A DNA stretch of 64,000 nucleotides from Vitellaria paradoxa (Eukaryota; Streptophyta; Magnoliopsida; Ericales; Sapotaceae), in contig CM034233.1 in assembly GCA_019916065.1 (NCBI GenBank), positions 4,529,501 through 4,593,500 of the forward strand, read 5' to 3'. A model generated the notes under the pieces. The model was not told the DNA's origin. It saw only the letters and a program-made list of their open reading frames with translations, and did no database searches. A program made the translations under genes and the position numbers. The number at the start of each line of letters is the position of its first letter. Position 1 is the first letter of the stretch. Below, piece by piece: positions 12,235 through 21,522 of the stretch.

Positions 12235-14720
12235 AGCTGATGATGATGAAGCCCTCGCATAGCACTTGCGCCGATCATGACCCTGTTGATTACATATGCC
12301 GCAATGTAGGGCAGAGCCATATTCTGACCTGTCCATCTTGTTCCTCAACTTGGTTGAAAAGGGACGGTCCATTTCATGGAGAAGAATCGGGTTAGGGACA
12401 AAGACTGGGGTTTGAATGCTAGGTTAATAGTCCTCGTGTTTCAAGGTATGAAACGCTGGTATACAGGTGTCCATGTACGACTGCATTGAGTATACACTTG
12501 ACACAAACTGTATCCAAGCCATGCATATTCTATTGCACGCCGCTATAACATGCGACCAAGGTAGCCTTAGGACTTCTCACTTGCCATAGTTGCACGTCCC
12601 ATTACTTAATCGCACAACCTGTGTGTTGCTACCCCTACTTAGATGGGAACTAGTCACGATTTGACATTTCCAGTTATATGATCGAACTTCATGACCTGAT
12701 GAGCTAGTGTATCCTTTTGCTAATCAGTCAAAATTTTTTTGGACCAGGAGACCAACTTTCGCCCCGTTGTTTCTTACATTCATAGCAATTAACCAACATT
12801 GATATAAGTATGAAACTAGTTTGTAGAACGTTAACTGAACTGCTACGGTAATTGGTAAGCTCCGCAAGCTGTGTAGTACATTATTGAAGCACTAAGACAG
12901 ATTAGTTGTTATGATGTCGTATTTGTGAGTCCCACCGTAACAAAAAGTCCATTTCTTCTTTGGGAGTTCATCTAGGTATTTCCATGCTTATTAGTTAAGG
13001 GACATTAGGAACTCCATTGCCTCGTTGAACTTACGGACTTAAGTGGCTTTCCTTGCTTGACTTAGTAGGTTCGTCAATTGTTTGCCAGGCCATTTTTTCT
13101 TGAAAGTGGCCTTAATATGGCTCAAGTAGAAGTAATGGTGTTCGTTGGCCCAACCAGATTGAGGCAAAGTAACACTAGCTTTTATGGCTTTATGTCTATC
13201 AGAGATTAAGCACAGCTGTCGATCTCTGCACACATGATTTCATAGCATCCTCGAGAAGTACAACCAACTACCATAGTCTTCTTTGTCTACCCATGCAAAT
13301 GTTAGGGAAAAACTTGTAGGTTTACATCTTGGGCCATTACTATTAGTAGTTTTTCAGTATACTTGTCATATAAGTGTGCTCCATCGATCGATATAACGGG
13401 AATGCAATAAGTGAATCCGTCAATTGAAGGCTTGAAACTCCAGAACACATACTGGAGAATGCCTTGGGCCCCGCCTGTATAAGGGTGACGCTGATAGTGA
13501 CCAAATTATGCCTGGGTTGTATGGTTGAACTGTATTCATGAACTTTGGAAGCAACAAGTATGACTCATCCCAATCTCCAAATATCTTTGCTACCATTTTC
13601 TATTTAGTGAGTCACACTTTTCGATAGGACACATTATATTTGAACCGGTCTTTTATTTCGGTTTACAGCTAGGCAATAGAACAAACAGGGTTGAATTTAA
13701 CCAAATGGATGATATTACTACAAAGAAAGTTTGAGTCAATTTGGTCATAGTCTTCGCTTAGCTATGTGAAAATACATGTGTGCAGGCTCTCATACTTAGT
13801 TATCTCGAATGAACCGTGCGAACTTAACTTGCTTGCTCGCATCTGCCACTTGCACTAGCTTTCATTCCTCTCTGGGCACTAAGCTACCTAGGATTTTCTG
13901 TTCGACTCTACAGTTACATAGAGCTGATTTGATCTGATAACATACAACTTCATAGATTGAACTAGATGGTCTTTGTCCTTGAAAAGTTGTCCAACGTAAA
14001 GTTTTTCATTCTCTGGGTTCCATATTTGACAACAAAGCGAACAGGCACATGAAAGTGCACTGTCATCTAGTTCAATGGAGTTGAACATTTCAGACATCGG
14101 CCCATATAATTGTCGAACCGCACATTCATCGTGTTCATTAACAGCAAGATCCCAGTTACGACCTCGTCTATCATGTCCATGCGTTGCAGTTCTATGTCTT
14201 CATCGTCAATCAGACCTTTAGCACTGTTGAAATCGTCATCCTAGTCAGCCTTGTACTCCCACTGTATGTCTTGCTACTACACATAATCACAGATAGGATC
14301 AGAAAGTGGGCTGAGGAGTGGTGCCCAATAGGTTTTTCTAGTTCATTATAGGGGAAAGACAGCATGACTTTGTTGTAGCTAGCAACAAATTCTCAGTTGA
14401 AGCATCCAATTGAGGGTTGATTTCACCGTTAACCATAGCAGGATCAGAAGACTCAAACACCAAATAAAGGTCCTAGTGATTGTGCTGTAAATTCTGAATG
14501 ATAGCAAACATTGCCTCGACTATGTTATCATCCACTACATGTAGAGGTCTATAAAGTATTTAGCTCGTACTACCAATAATTAGATATCTGCACACCACTC
14601 TCAAAACCCCTTGAGCTGAGTCCACACCGATAACTTCGTACAGTTTTGCCAGCAACATCTTGTATGTAGACTGAGTGGTAGCCTTGATACAATGCTTAAA
14701 TGGCCTGTCGTACCCCACAT
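12235..14720 (-). pseudogene. MuDR-type (MULE) transposase relic
   Basis: Domains appear in the right order on the minus strand. An N-terminal element-associated region (LYEVIGVDSAQGVLRVVCRY) lies at about 14600-14660. The MuDR DNA-binding-like domain (NEKLYVGQLFKDKDHLVQSM) is at about 13950-14020. The MULE catalytic-core segment (LISDRHKAIKASVTLPQSGW, then HIKATFKKKWPGKQLTNLL) is at about 13060-13210. A degraded SWIM zinc finger (CNYGK...LPWSHVIAAC) is near 12530-12610. A C-terminal CX2CX4HX4C zinc knuckle (CGICNQQGHDRRKC) is near 12260-12305. In-frame stops, for example within the SWIM finger, and frame changes make it inactive. Confidence 0.8.
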
Positions 14721-17344
14721 TATCATCCGCATTAATGAGGTTCCCTCCCCAAAAATAAAATAGTGAAATTCATTCTTGAAACATCACGAACAATCAACGA
14801 ATGACAGATTCCGACCCTGAATAATATGAGTATTAAGAACCATACCCTCTTAACTCTATATCTTTGCAAGGAATTTAAATCGAAAAAAGTTTCGTTCGAA
14901 TAGACTTTATTTAGGATAACTACTTGACGAAGATGTTGAAATTTGAAAATTTTTTGGTAACTTATCTTATCTTAACTTAACCTAATTTATGTAAGTATGG
15001 TTGAAATTTGGATTTTATCTAAGTAACCTAATATATCACTTAATATTTTCTATTTTGTCTAAGTGTAAATTTTCTAAGTTTAGGTTACTAAGTTTAAGTT
15101 TAATTCAAAATTGAATTTAATCTAAGTATTATATTAGAAGCATAAGTGTCATTAAATTTAATATACACAGTAGGTATAATTAAATTTAGGGTGAGTTTAC
15201 TTGCACTTCATCTTTCTTTCACATATGTTTTGCATACTTAAAATGTCATAAAAGACCTTACACAAAAAAGAAAAAAAAAACTTAATTCGAAACATAATTT
15301 GTAATTTCATAAATACTTTTATTTTATAATAAAAATCATTAACATGTAAATATATAAAAAATGAAATTTACCATTTTTTCTTAGAAATTTTGATAAGTGG
15401 GCGAAAAATTATAATTTATTTTTTTTTAAATTTCACTTGTGCATATGAATTATCTTCCTATAATAAAATTTTTTGATTCTAGACATTTTTTAAAGTATTT
15501 GTTGTCATAAAAAATTAAATTAAGTTTTTAAAAGAAAGGTTGTTTGTTTAATAAATTTGTTTGTGTGCTTAACAGTTATTTTTTTTTTGTAGTTTTATTT
15601 TTTTATTTGTACATGAATGGTAAGAGAAAAAAGATAAGACATCTTATTTTGAATTTTCGATTGGTGAAAAAAATTAATAGAAGATGAAGGGCAATAAGAA
15701 ATTTAAATTTATAAGTGATCTTATTTTCATGTTTGCAGATTTTAAGTAACCAAAAAAAAAAAAAAAAAGTTGAAAGACTAAAATAAATTTATCTTCATTT
15801 ATGTTTTTAGAAATTATATAAATATAAAAATTAATTTATTTTATAACTTAATGAAATAAGTAAATAACTTATTTCATTTCAATTTACTTATAAACTTTTG
15901 GTATTTTTTTCATCAACTTAATATTTTTTATTTATTTTTACAAATCTTTTATAAATTATTTTTAAAACATATTGCTACACTATGAGAATTGAAATGATTG
16001 TATAAAATCTTACTAAATAATTCAAGAATTATGACGAGAATTAAAATAATAAAAGTTTGTAGACAAAATAAATAAAAGGAATTATTTTTTCTATGAATAA
16101 ATTATAAAATAAAAAAATAAATTTATTATTATATGATTTAAAAAATATAAATATAAATATAAATTATTTTAGTCCTTAAAAATAATTTTTACTAATCTTT
16201 TGTACCCTAAGAGTGTTTAAATTTATAAACATATATATATATATTTTTTATGAATGACAATTATGTCATTTCAAGTCAGTAATAAGAATAGTTAGTCAAA
16301 AAAAAGATAATTTTGTAATGTTATTGGATAAAAAAAGTGAAATAGACTATAAGAGGTTATTTGTGGATTGCAAATAGCCTCACCTTTAAATTTAATCTAA
16401 GTATTGTGTTCAAAGCGTAAGTTTTATTAATTTTCTGTGCTAATCTATCATAAAATTTTTGTGCATTAATTTAAATTAACTTAAATTTTGGTAACATTGA
16501 CTATAAAATATGAAAAAAATTACAAAATAAAAATTTCAAATATTTACATTCATCAAAACAATTTAAACATGCTTACAAGTTATCAAATAAAAAGAATTCA
16601 ACTTTTGCTAAAAGATAAAAAAAAAAGATAAAACAAGAAATTAAAAAAAAATTTAACATATTTTGAGCATAACATACTTTCAACATAAATCTGCCTAATT
16701 CAATAACATTGTACTAATTTTTAGCATAAATCAACCTAGAAAAATGTAACATATTTTTAACATAACATTGTATTAATTTCAAGATTGTGTAATTTTATAG
16801 TTTCAACATAATTCCAATTACCATAAATCTGTCTAATTCCGTACACATTCAATAAAATGAATGAATGACCCACCTAAAATTAAATTTCAAGGTGGAGAGT
16901 ACACATGCAATTTTTGATTTAAGTCAAAGACACAAATTCGAAATTCAAATTCCAACTTTTGATTTCAGTCGAAGACACAAATTCAAAACACAAATTCTTC
17001 ATATCATACAACTCAATACAATACAAATCAAGCACCCAACCTCATTCAAGGAGTAACCAAATGAACAGATCTAGAAAACTGATATATTCATCTACAATCA
17101 GTGAACCACGAAGTAGTGAAATTACAAGACAGTGCATATGTGTGTGTATATATATACAGTATAGTGAAGGAACTTACTGATAAACGTTGGAGATGAAGAA
17201 GACAAGATAGGATTACGCTGATAGAGTAGCTGGAGTAGCTTGGAGCAGGTTTGAGATGGAGATGACACTTGACCATTGGAGATGGAAAAGGGAGGAATAT
17301 GTGTCTATGACCAAAATATAATGTAGTGGACTGCTGCAAGGAAG
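14721..17344. other. AT-rich non-coding right part of the MULE
   Basis: About 2.6 kb with runs of A/T and short TA tracts (for example about 16231-16244) and no gene. Small open frames at 16865-17180 have no recognisable homology. Confidence 0.55.
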
Positions 17345-17526
17345 ACTTATGCACACATAGTGTCATCAGTACCACTGACAACACCCTATAGATGTCGTCA
17401 GTGGTACCGATGACACTCCCAATTTCAAATTAAGGAGTGGCATTGATGACATCTTTGTATATAGTTCGATTCCATCCTATTTTGGTATATTATTGAATTA
17501 TTATATATGTTAAAGTAAGACCCCCC
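17345..17526. repeat. Right terminal inverted repeat of the Mutator-like element with subterminal repeats
   Basis: The reverse complement of the left core (TATATAGTTCGATTCCATCC) lies at about 17457-17476. Three subterminal motifs of the type GTCATCAGTACCACTGACAA or its inverse precede it at about 17360-17450. They form short inverted pairs and resemble the single left-end copy. Confidence 0.7.
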
Positions 17527-17556
17527 TCTCCATTTTTTTCTGTTCAAACACATTCT

Positions 17557-18110
17557 CGTTTGTTGAATATTGTTTGAACCGAGCGAGAATTAATGTACAA
17601 ATAGATTCCAATGTATATAATTAATATTTTTAACTGTCTAAACATTGGAAATTAATTGAAATGTAAATTTCAATGTATATAATTAATATTTTCAATTACT
17701 TTATGTTAGCAAGACCTCCCATTAGCATTTGGTGAAAGAACTAGTTTTGTCAGGATCTTAGAAGAGCTCCCATTAAGTGGAGAAAATTCAAATTAAAATT
17801 TGTTAGTCTGTCAAATTCAAAAAAACTTTTACCCACTAGCAACCAGATGTGGTTTTAAAAAAAATAAAAATAAAACATTTGATAAAAGTTAATAACTGAA
17901 TTTATTTTATACATTGTTTCATTTTTACCATCGAAACGACATCTATCAAACCCTGTTCGTGGCAGACGCAACAATGGAAAAAATAGGAGGGTTTTAGTTA
18001 AGAATTCCAAGTTTGAAAGGAAAGCAGGGACAAAGAGGTTGTTTGGACTAATTTTGTAATTTTTATTATTTTAAACTCATAACTCATTCATTCCAATTTT
18101 TCACTAATAA
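17557..18110. other. Spacer between the MULE and the receptor-gene promoter
   Basis: AT-rich, no reading frame of interest. A short repeat of 'caatgtatataattaatattt' type occurs twice (about 17609-17633 and 17671-17693). Confidence 0.5.
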
Positions 18111-18369
18111 GGCTGAGTTTGGGGAAAAAATAATTTTTTTTAAAATAATTGATGATTAATTATCTATTAAAAAGTTAATATTTTTTGTGTTTAAAAAAAA
18201 AAAAACTAACTTTTTAGTAGATAATTGTTTAATTTTTTGTCAATCTAACATTTTAACCTTTCAATATTTTAAAAAAAAGTATAAAATGTAAAAGAATAAA
18301 TTTAATATTTAAAAAAAAATTAGTAGATAATAGCTCTAATTACCAACTAATTTTTCCAAACGCACTCTA
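18111..18369. repeat. MITE-like element upstream of the LYK5-like gene
   Basis: Begins GGCTGAGTTTGG and ends TTTCCAAACGCACTC, an inverted pair around AT-rich sequence. The interior contains inverted pieces (CTATTAAAAAGTTAATA and its counterpart AACTTTTTAGTAGATAA). It ends about 340 bp before the receptor start codon. Confidence 0.5.
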
Positions 18370-18524
18370 GTCCAAAGTTAAGATAGCCATCACAGCATTC
18401 CAAGGAAATTCCAAGTCGGAAAGGCCAGGTCATCGGTGGCGGATGAAGACTACTCGATTGGTCAACTCAAAAACGCGTGGAAATTGAATTCCTTCACCTT
18501 CCAACCGGAAGGAAAACCATCCAT

Positions 18525-18525
<1 letters not shown>

Positions 18526-18564
<39 letters not shown>

Positions 18565-18580
18565 AGGGAGGGAGGGAGGT
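18526..18580 (+). promoter_or_regulatory. GA microsatellite with GGGA tail in the receptor 5' region
   Basis: An uninterrupted GA tract (about 18525-18557) is followed by five or six GGGA units up to about 18579, some 130-185 bp before the first ATGs. GA/CT tracts near transcription starts are common in plants and can bind BBR/BPC factors. That role here is inference. Confidence 0.4.
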
Positions 18581-18705
18581 CTCGGAGTTGCATACAGAAA
18601 TGACAAAGCCCAGCAACACAAGATCCACCTCACTCTCCGTCTGTTCTTAATCGATCGATCTATACCAATTGTCCGTTTGTTTCCTTCCCTCGTTCTAAAT
18701 CCCCA

Positions 18706-18750
18706 ATGCCATGGGGAATCATAGATGGTCCTCATTGCAGGCGACGATGA
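18706..18750 (+). CDS. Short upstream ORF overlapping the receptor start codons
   Basis: The first ATG before the receptor opens a 14-codon frame (MPWGIIDGPHCRRR) ending in TGA at 18748-18750. It overlaps the first in-frame receptor ATG (18711). Its stop overlaps the second in-frame ATG (18747) in an ATGA arrangement. Its own context is weak (C at -3), so leaky scanning is likely. Whether it is in the mRNA depends on the unknown transcription start. Confidence 0.35.
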   Translation: MPWGIIDGPHCRRR

Positions 18751-20804
18751 CGAAGAAGACGACGGCGATGAAGATCGCGATTGTCATCTTTGTGGTCGTC
18801 CAACAAATTCAAGGTTCGAACGCCCAACAAACATACGTAAACAACAAACAATTGGACTGCGAGAAGAATTACAGCAACACACTAGGCTTCGTATGCAACG
18901 GCCCTGCCTCATCCTGCATTTCTTACCTCACCTTCCGCTCCAACCCAACCTTCAACACCCCAGTCAACATCGCTTACCTCCTTGGCGCCGAACCCTCCGA
19001 CATCGTCCGGATCAACAACTTCTCCTCCGCTCTCTACATCATCCCCACCGACACCCTCGTCGTAGTCCCCGTCAACTGCTCCTGCTTCTCCGGCGCCGGT
19101 AGTTCTACTGATAATGATATCACAAACTCGTACTACCAGCACAACGTCTCCTACGTCCTCAGAACCACAGGCGAGACATACTTCTCTATTGCGAACAACA
19201 CCTACGAGGGCCTCACCACTTGCCAGTCCTTGATAGCTCAGAACCCTTATAACTACCGGAAACTCTTGCCGGCGATGAATATCACCGTTCCTCTCCGATG
19301 CGCTTGCCCGTCTTCCAATCAGACCCGCGCCGGCGTCAAGTACCTCCTCACTTACCTCATAACCTGGGCTGACACTTTCTCTTCCATTGCCGACATCTTC
19401 CGCGTCGACAACCAGAGCGTGTGGCTAGCAAATGAGCTGTCTTCCGATAGCATCATCTTTCCTTTCACCCCAATTCTCGTTCCGCTTAAAACCGAGCCCC
19501 AAAATATTAACACTTCCGCCTCTCCGCCGCCTCCGCCTCCTTCGCCCCCGGAGCTCCCCGCTGTCCCGGTTGGCAACGGCAGCACTTCTTCCCACAAGTC
19601 GGTTTTCGTCGGCGCCGGCGTTGGAGGTGGTGTCCTACTTCTCATCGCCGTATCTGGAACCCTCTTTTGGTTTTCTCGACGCCGCCGCTGCCGCCGATAT
19701 GAAGACGGCGAGCCAGTCCCCGTTTCTCCTCCAGCCAAGGGTACTGGACCGGCGGAGTACGCGGCAGTCCCGCGGGAGAGCAATTCGTGGTCCGTTTCCT
19801 CCGAAGGGGTTCGATATGCCATCGGATCCCTTACCGCGTATAACTTTTACGATTTGCGGAACGCTACAGGGTTCTTCAGCGAATCAAACCGAATCAAGGG
19901 CTCGGTGTATCGGGGATCCTTCAAGGGCGACGACGCCGCTGTTAAAGTCCTGAAAGGGGACGTTGCCGACGAGATCAACATTTTGAAGCAGATCAACCAT
20001 TCCAACATAATCAGGCTTTCTGGGTACTGCGTCCACGACGGGAACACCTACCTTGTCTATGAATTTGCCGAGAACGGCTCGCTCAGCGACTGGTTACACT
20101 CGAATTCGAAAACCGGTCTTTCTTCGTCTACCCTCGGCTGGAAGCGGAGGGTACAGGTGGCGCACCACATCGCCGACGCCCTGAATTACCTCCATAACTA
20201 CACCAATCCTCCTTACATACACAAGAACTTGAAGAGCAGCAACATTCTTCTGGACAGTCACTTGAGAGCCAAAGTCGCCAATTTTGGGCTGGCAAGGAGT
20301 GTTCAAGGGAACCAAGACCCGCAATTGACGAGGCATGTGGTGGGGACTCATGGCTACATGGCTCCCGAGTACATCGAGAATGGGTTGGTGACCCCTAAAC
20401 TTGACGTTTTCGCTTTTGGTGTGGTGATGTTGGAGCTCTTATCGGGCCGGGAAGCTGTGAGCAGAGGGCACAGTGGCGGCAACGAGAGGAAGGAAATTGG
20501 GGAAGAGGGCGGCGGCAGCGGCAGTTGTGAGGAGTTGTTGTCTGCAACTATAGGAGAGGTGTTGGGAGGAGAGGATGTCAGAGAGAAGCTGCGAAGGTTC
20601 ATTGATCCCTCTTTGGGACACGAATATCCCTTGGACTTGGCCTATTCATTGGCTCAGCTAGCCAAGAATTGTGTAGCTCAGGACCTCAACTCTCGACCGG
20701 CCATGTCTGAGGTTTTCATGACCTTGTCCAAAATTCTTTCCTCGTCTATGGATTGGGATCCTTCCGACGAGCTTGGTAACTCCAGATCACTGAGCCATGG
20801 ATGA
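18711..20804 (+). CDS. LYK5-like LysM receptor-like kinase (pseudokinase), single exon
   Basis: An intact 697-residue frame with no intron. An N-terminal hydrophobic signal (IAIVIFVVV) and an extracellular region with LysM-receptor cysteine pairs follow (VNCSCF and LRCACP). There is a proline-rich linker (SPPPPPPSPPELP), then one transmembrane helix near residues 298-322 and a basic stop-transfer segment. The kinase-like domain covers about residues 380-680. Key residues show a pseudokinase: no glycine loop (NRIKGSVYRG), the VAIK-type lysine kept (AAVKVLKGD), HRD replaced by HKN (YIHKNLKSSN) and DFG replaced by NFG (VANFGLARS); APE is kept. This pattern, the 'YVNNKQLDC' start and single-exon structure match Arabidopsis LYK5/LYK4, chitin receptors that signal through CERK1. 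The first start (GCCATGG) has a strong context; in-frame ATGs at 18747 and 18768 are alternatives. Confidence 0.92.
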   Translation: MGNHRWSSLQATMTKKTTAMKIAIVIFVVVQQIQGSNAQQTYVNNKQLDCEKNYSNTLGFVCNGPASSCISYLTFRSNPTFNTPVNIAYLLGAEPSDIVRINNFSSALYIIPTDTLVVVPVNCSCFSGAGSSTDNDITNSYYQHNVSYVLRTTGETYFSIANNTYEGLTTCQSLIAQNPYNYRKLLPAMNITVPLRCACPSSNQTRAGVKYLLTYLITWADTFSSIADIFRVDNQSVWLANELSSDSIIFPFTPILVPLKTEPQNINTSASPPPPPPSPPELPAVPVGNGSTSSHKSVFVGAGVGGGVLLLIAVSGTLFWFSRRRRCRRYEDGEPVPVSPPAKGTGPAEYAAVPRESNSWSVSSEGVRYAIGSLTAYNFYDLRNATGFFSESNRIKGSVYRGSFKGDDAAVKVLKGDVADEINILKQINHSNIIRLSGYCVHDGNTYLVYEFAENGSLSDWLHSNSKTGLSSSTLGWKRRVQVAHHIADALNYLHNYTNPPYIHKNLKSSNILLDSHLRAKVANFGLARSVQGNQDPQLTRHVVGTHGYMAPEYIENGLVTPKLDVFAFGVVMLELLSGREAVSRGHSGGNERKEIGEEGGGSGSCEELLSATIGEVLGGEDVREKLRRFIDPSLGHEYPLDLAYSLAQLAKNCVAQDLNSRPAMSEVFMTLSKILSSSMDWDPSDELGNSRSLSHG

Positions 20805-20949
20805 TAAAATTGACCGCCATATTTGGGCAGGAGAAAAGGGAAATTGCACCAGAAGAGAATTAAAATTTCCCACCTGCCCCTTTGTTTGGTTCCAAATTGC
20901 TTGGCTACTAAATTTGGAAGAGAAAAAGTGTTCTATCCGTTATTGTGGG

Positions 20950-20981
<32 letters not shown>

Positions 20982-21087
20982 GTATACACACAATCATTTT
21001 TGGTTCTTCATTTGAAGTTGAGCGGTGTATGTTACTAGGCATCTGGGAGATACAGTTGTAATAGTATGAGGGTCAAAATTGATTATT

Positions 21088-21093
21088 AATAAA
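21088..21093 (+). terminator. Candidate polyadenylation signal of the LYK5-like gene
   Basis: AATAAA lies 284 bases past the stop codon. A TA tract (about 20955-20979) lies between. The DUF547 gene ends at 21523 on the opposite strand, so the two genes converge with about 0.7 kb between stop codons. Confidence 0.4.
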
Positions 21094-21522
21094 CCATCAG
21101 GCAAATGTTTTTCTTAGCATTGCCTTGCCTTTGGGTAAAATCTCTGGGTTAGATCAGTAGTTCTAATTTGTTTAGCTGTCTATTCAATTCATTAGGCATT
21201 CACAATTATCTTCCTCCACTTCAGTATTGCTTCTACTGCATTCTTCCTGAAACATGGAAACAGAAAAACAGGGGATTGAAGATATGTGAATTTCTATTGT
21301 AGGAAAGTTTCCTGGGCAAAAATAGTTAGGGCATCTGCATCACTTAGAAGAGTGAAAAAGACGCCCACAACAGCTTCTATTCATTCTCTATTTCAGATAA
21401 TTCCTTGATGATACCTCTATAAGACTTAAAAATCCAAGCCCAGCCCTATTCTAGATTCAAAGCACTACGTTATGCTTCATAAATACATAGGAAAAAAAAA
21501 AAGGGCATAATTAAGAAGATAA

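Larger units (their letters stand above)
7798..17545. mobile_element. Decayed 9.7-kb Mutator-like element carrying transposase and PMD relics
   Basis: The ends form an inverted repeat. The left end (from about 7800) and the reverse complement of the right end (to about 17526) share GGATGGAATCGAACTATATA and the adjoining 'tatataataattcaa' stretch. The 11-bp direct repeat AAACACATTCT flanks the whole at 7787-7797 and 17546-17556, within the range of Mutator target-site duplications. Inside, on the minus strand, are a MuDR-type transposase relic (12235-14720) and a plant mobile domain relic (8354-10790). Both contain stop codons and frameshifts, so the element is not autonomous. The exact outer edge at the right end is uncertain because the last ~20 bases are not clearly inverted-repeat sequence. 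Confidence 0.75.

Noticed and set aside
13039..14097. Two apparently intact small genes in the MULE
   Set aside because: Their sequences are the catalytic-core and DNA-binding pieces of one interrupted transposase, so they are parts of a pseudogene.
18725..19102. 125-codon frame overlapping the LYK5-like coding region
   Set aside because: It is the +2 shadow of the receptor frame, with arginine/proline/leucine-rich composition caused by the GC-rich codons; no family resemblance.
19352..19953. Long frames on both strands inside the receptor (156 and 173 codons)
   Set aside because: Shadows of the real frame in a GC-rich gene; no domain or start evidence.
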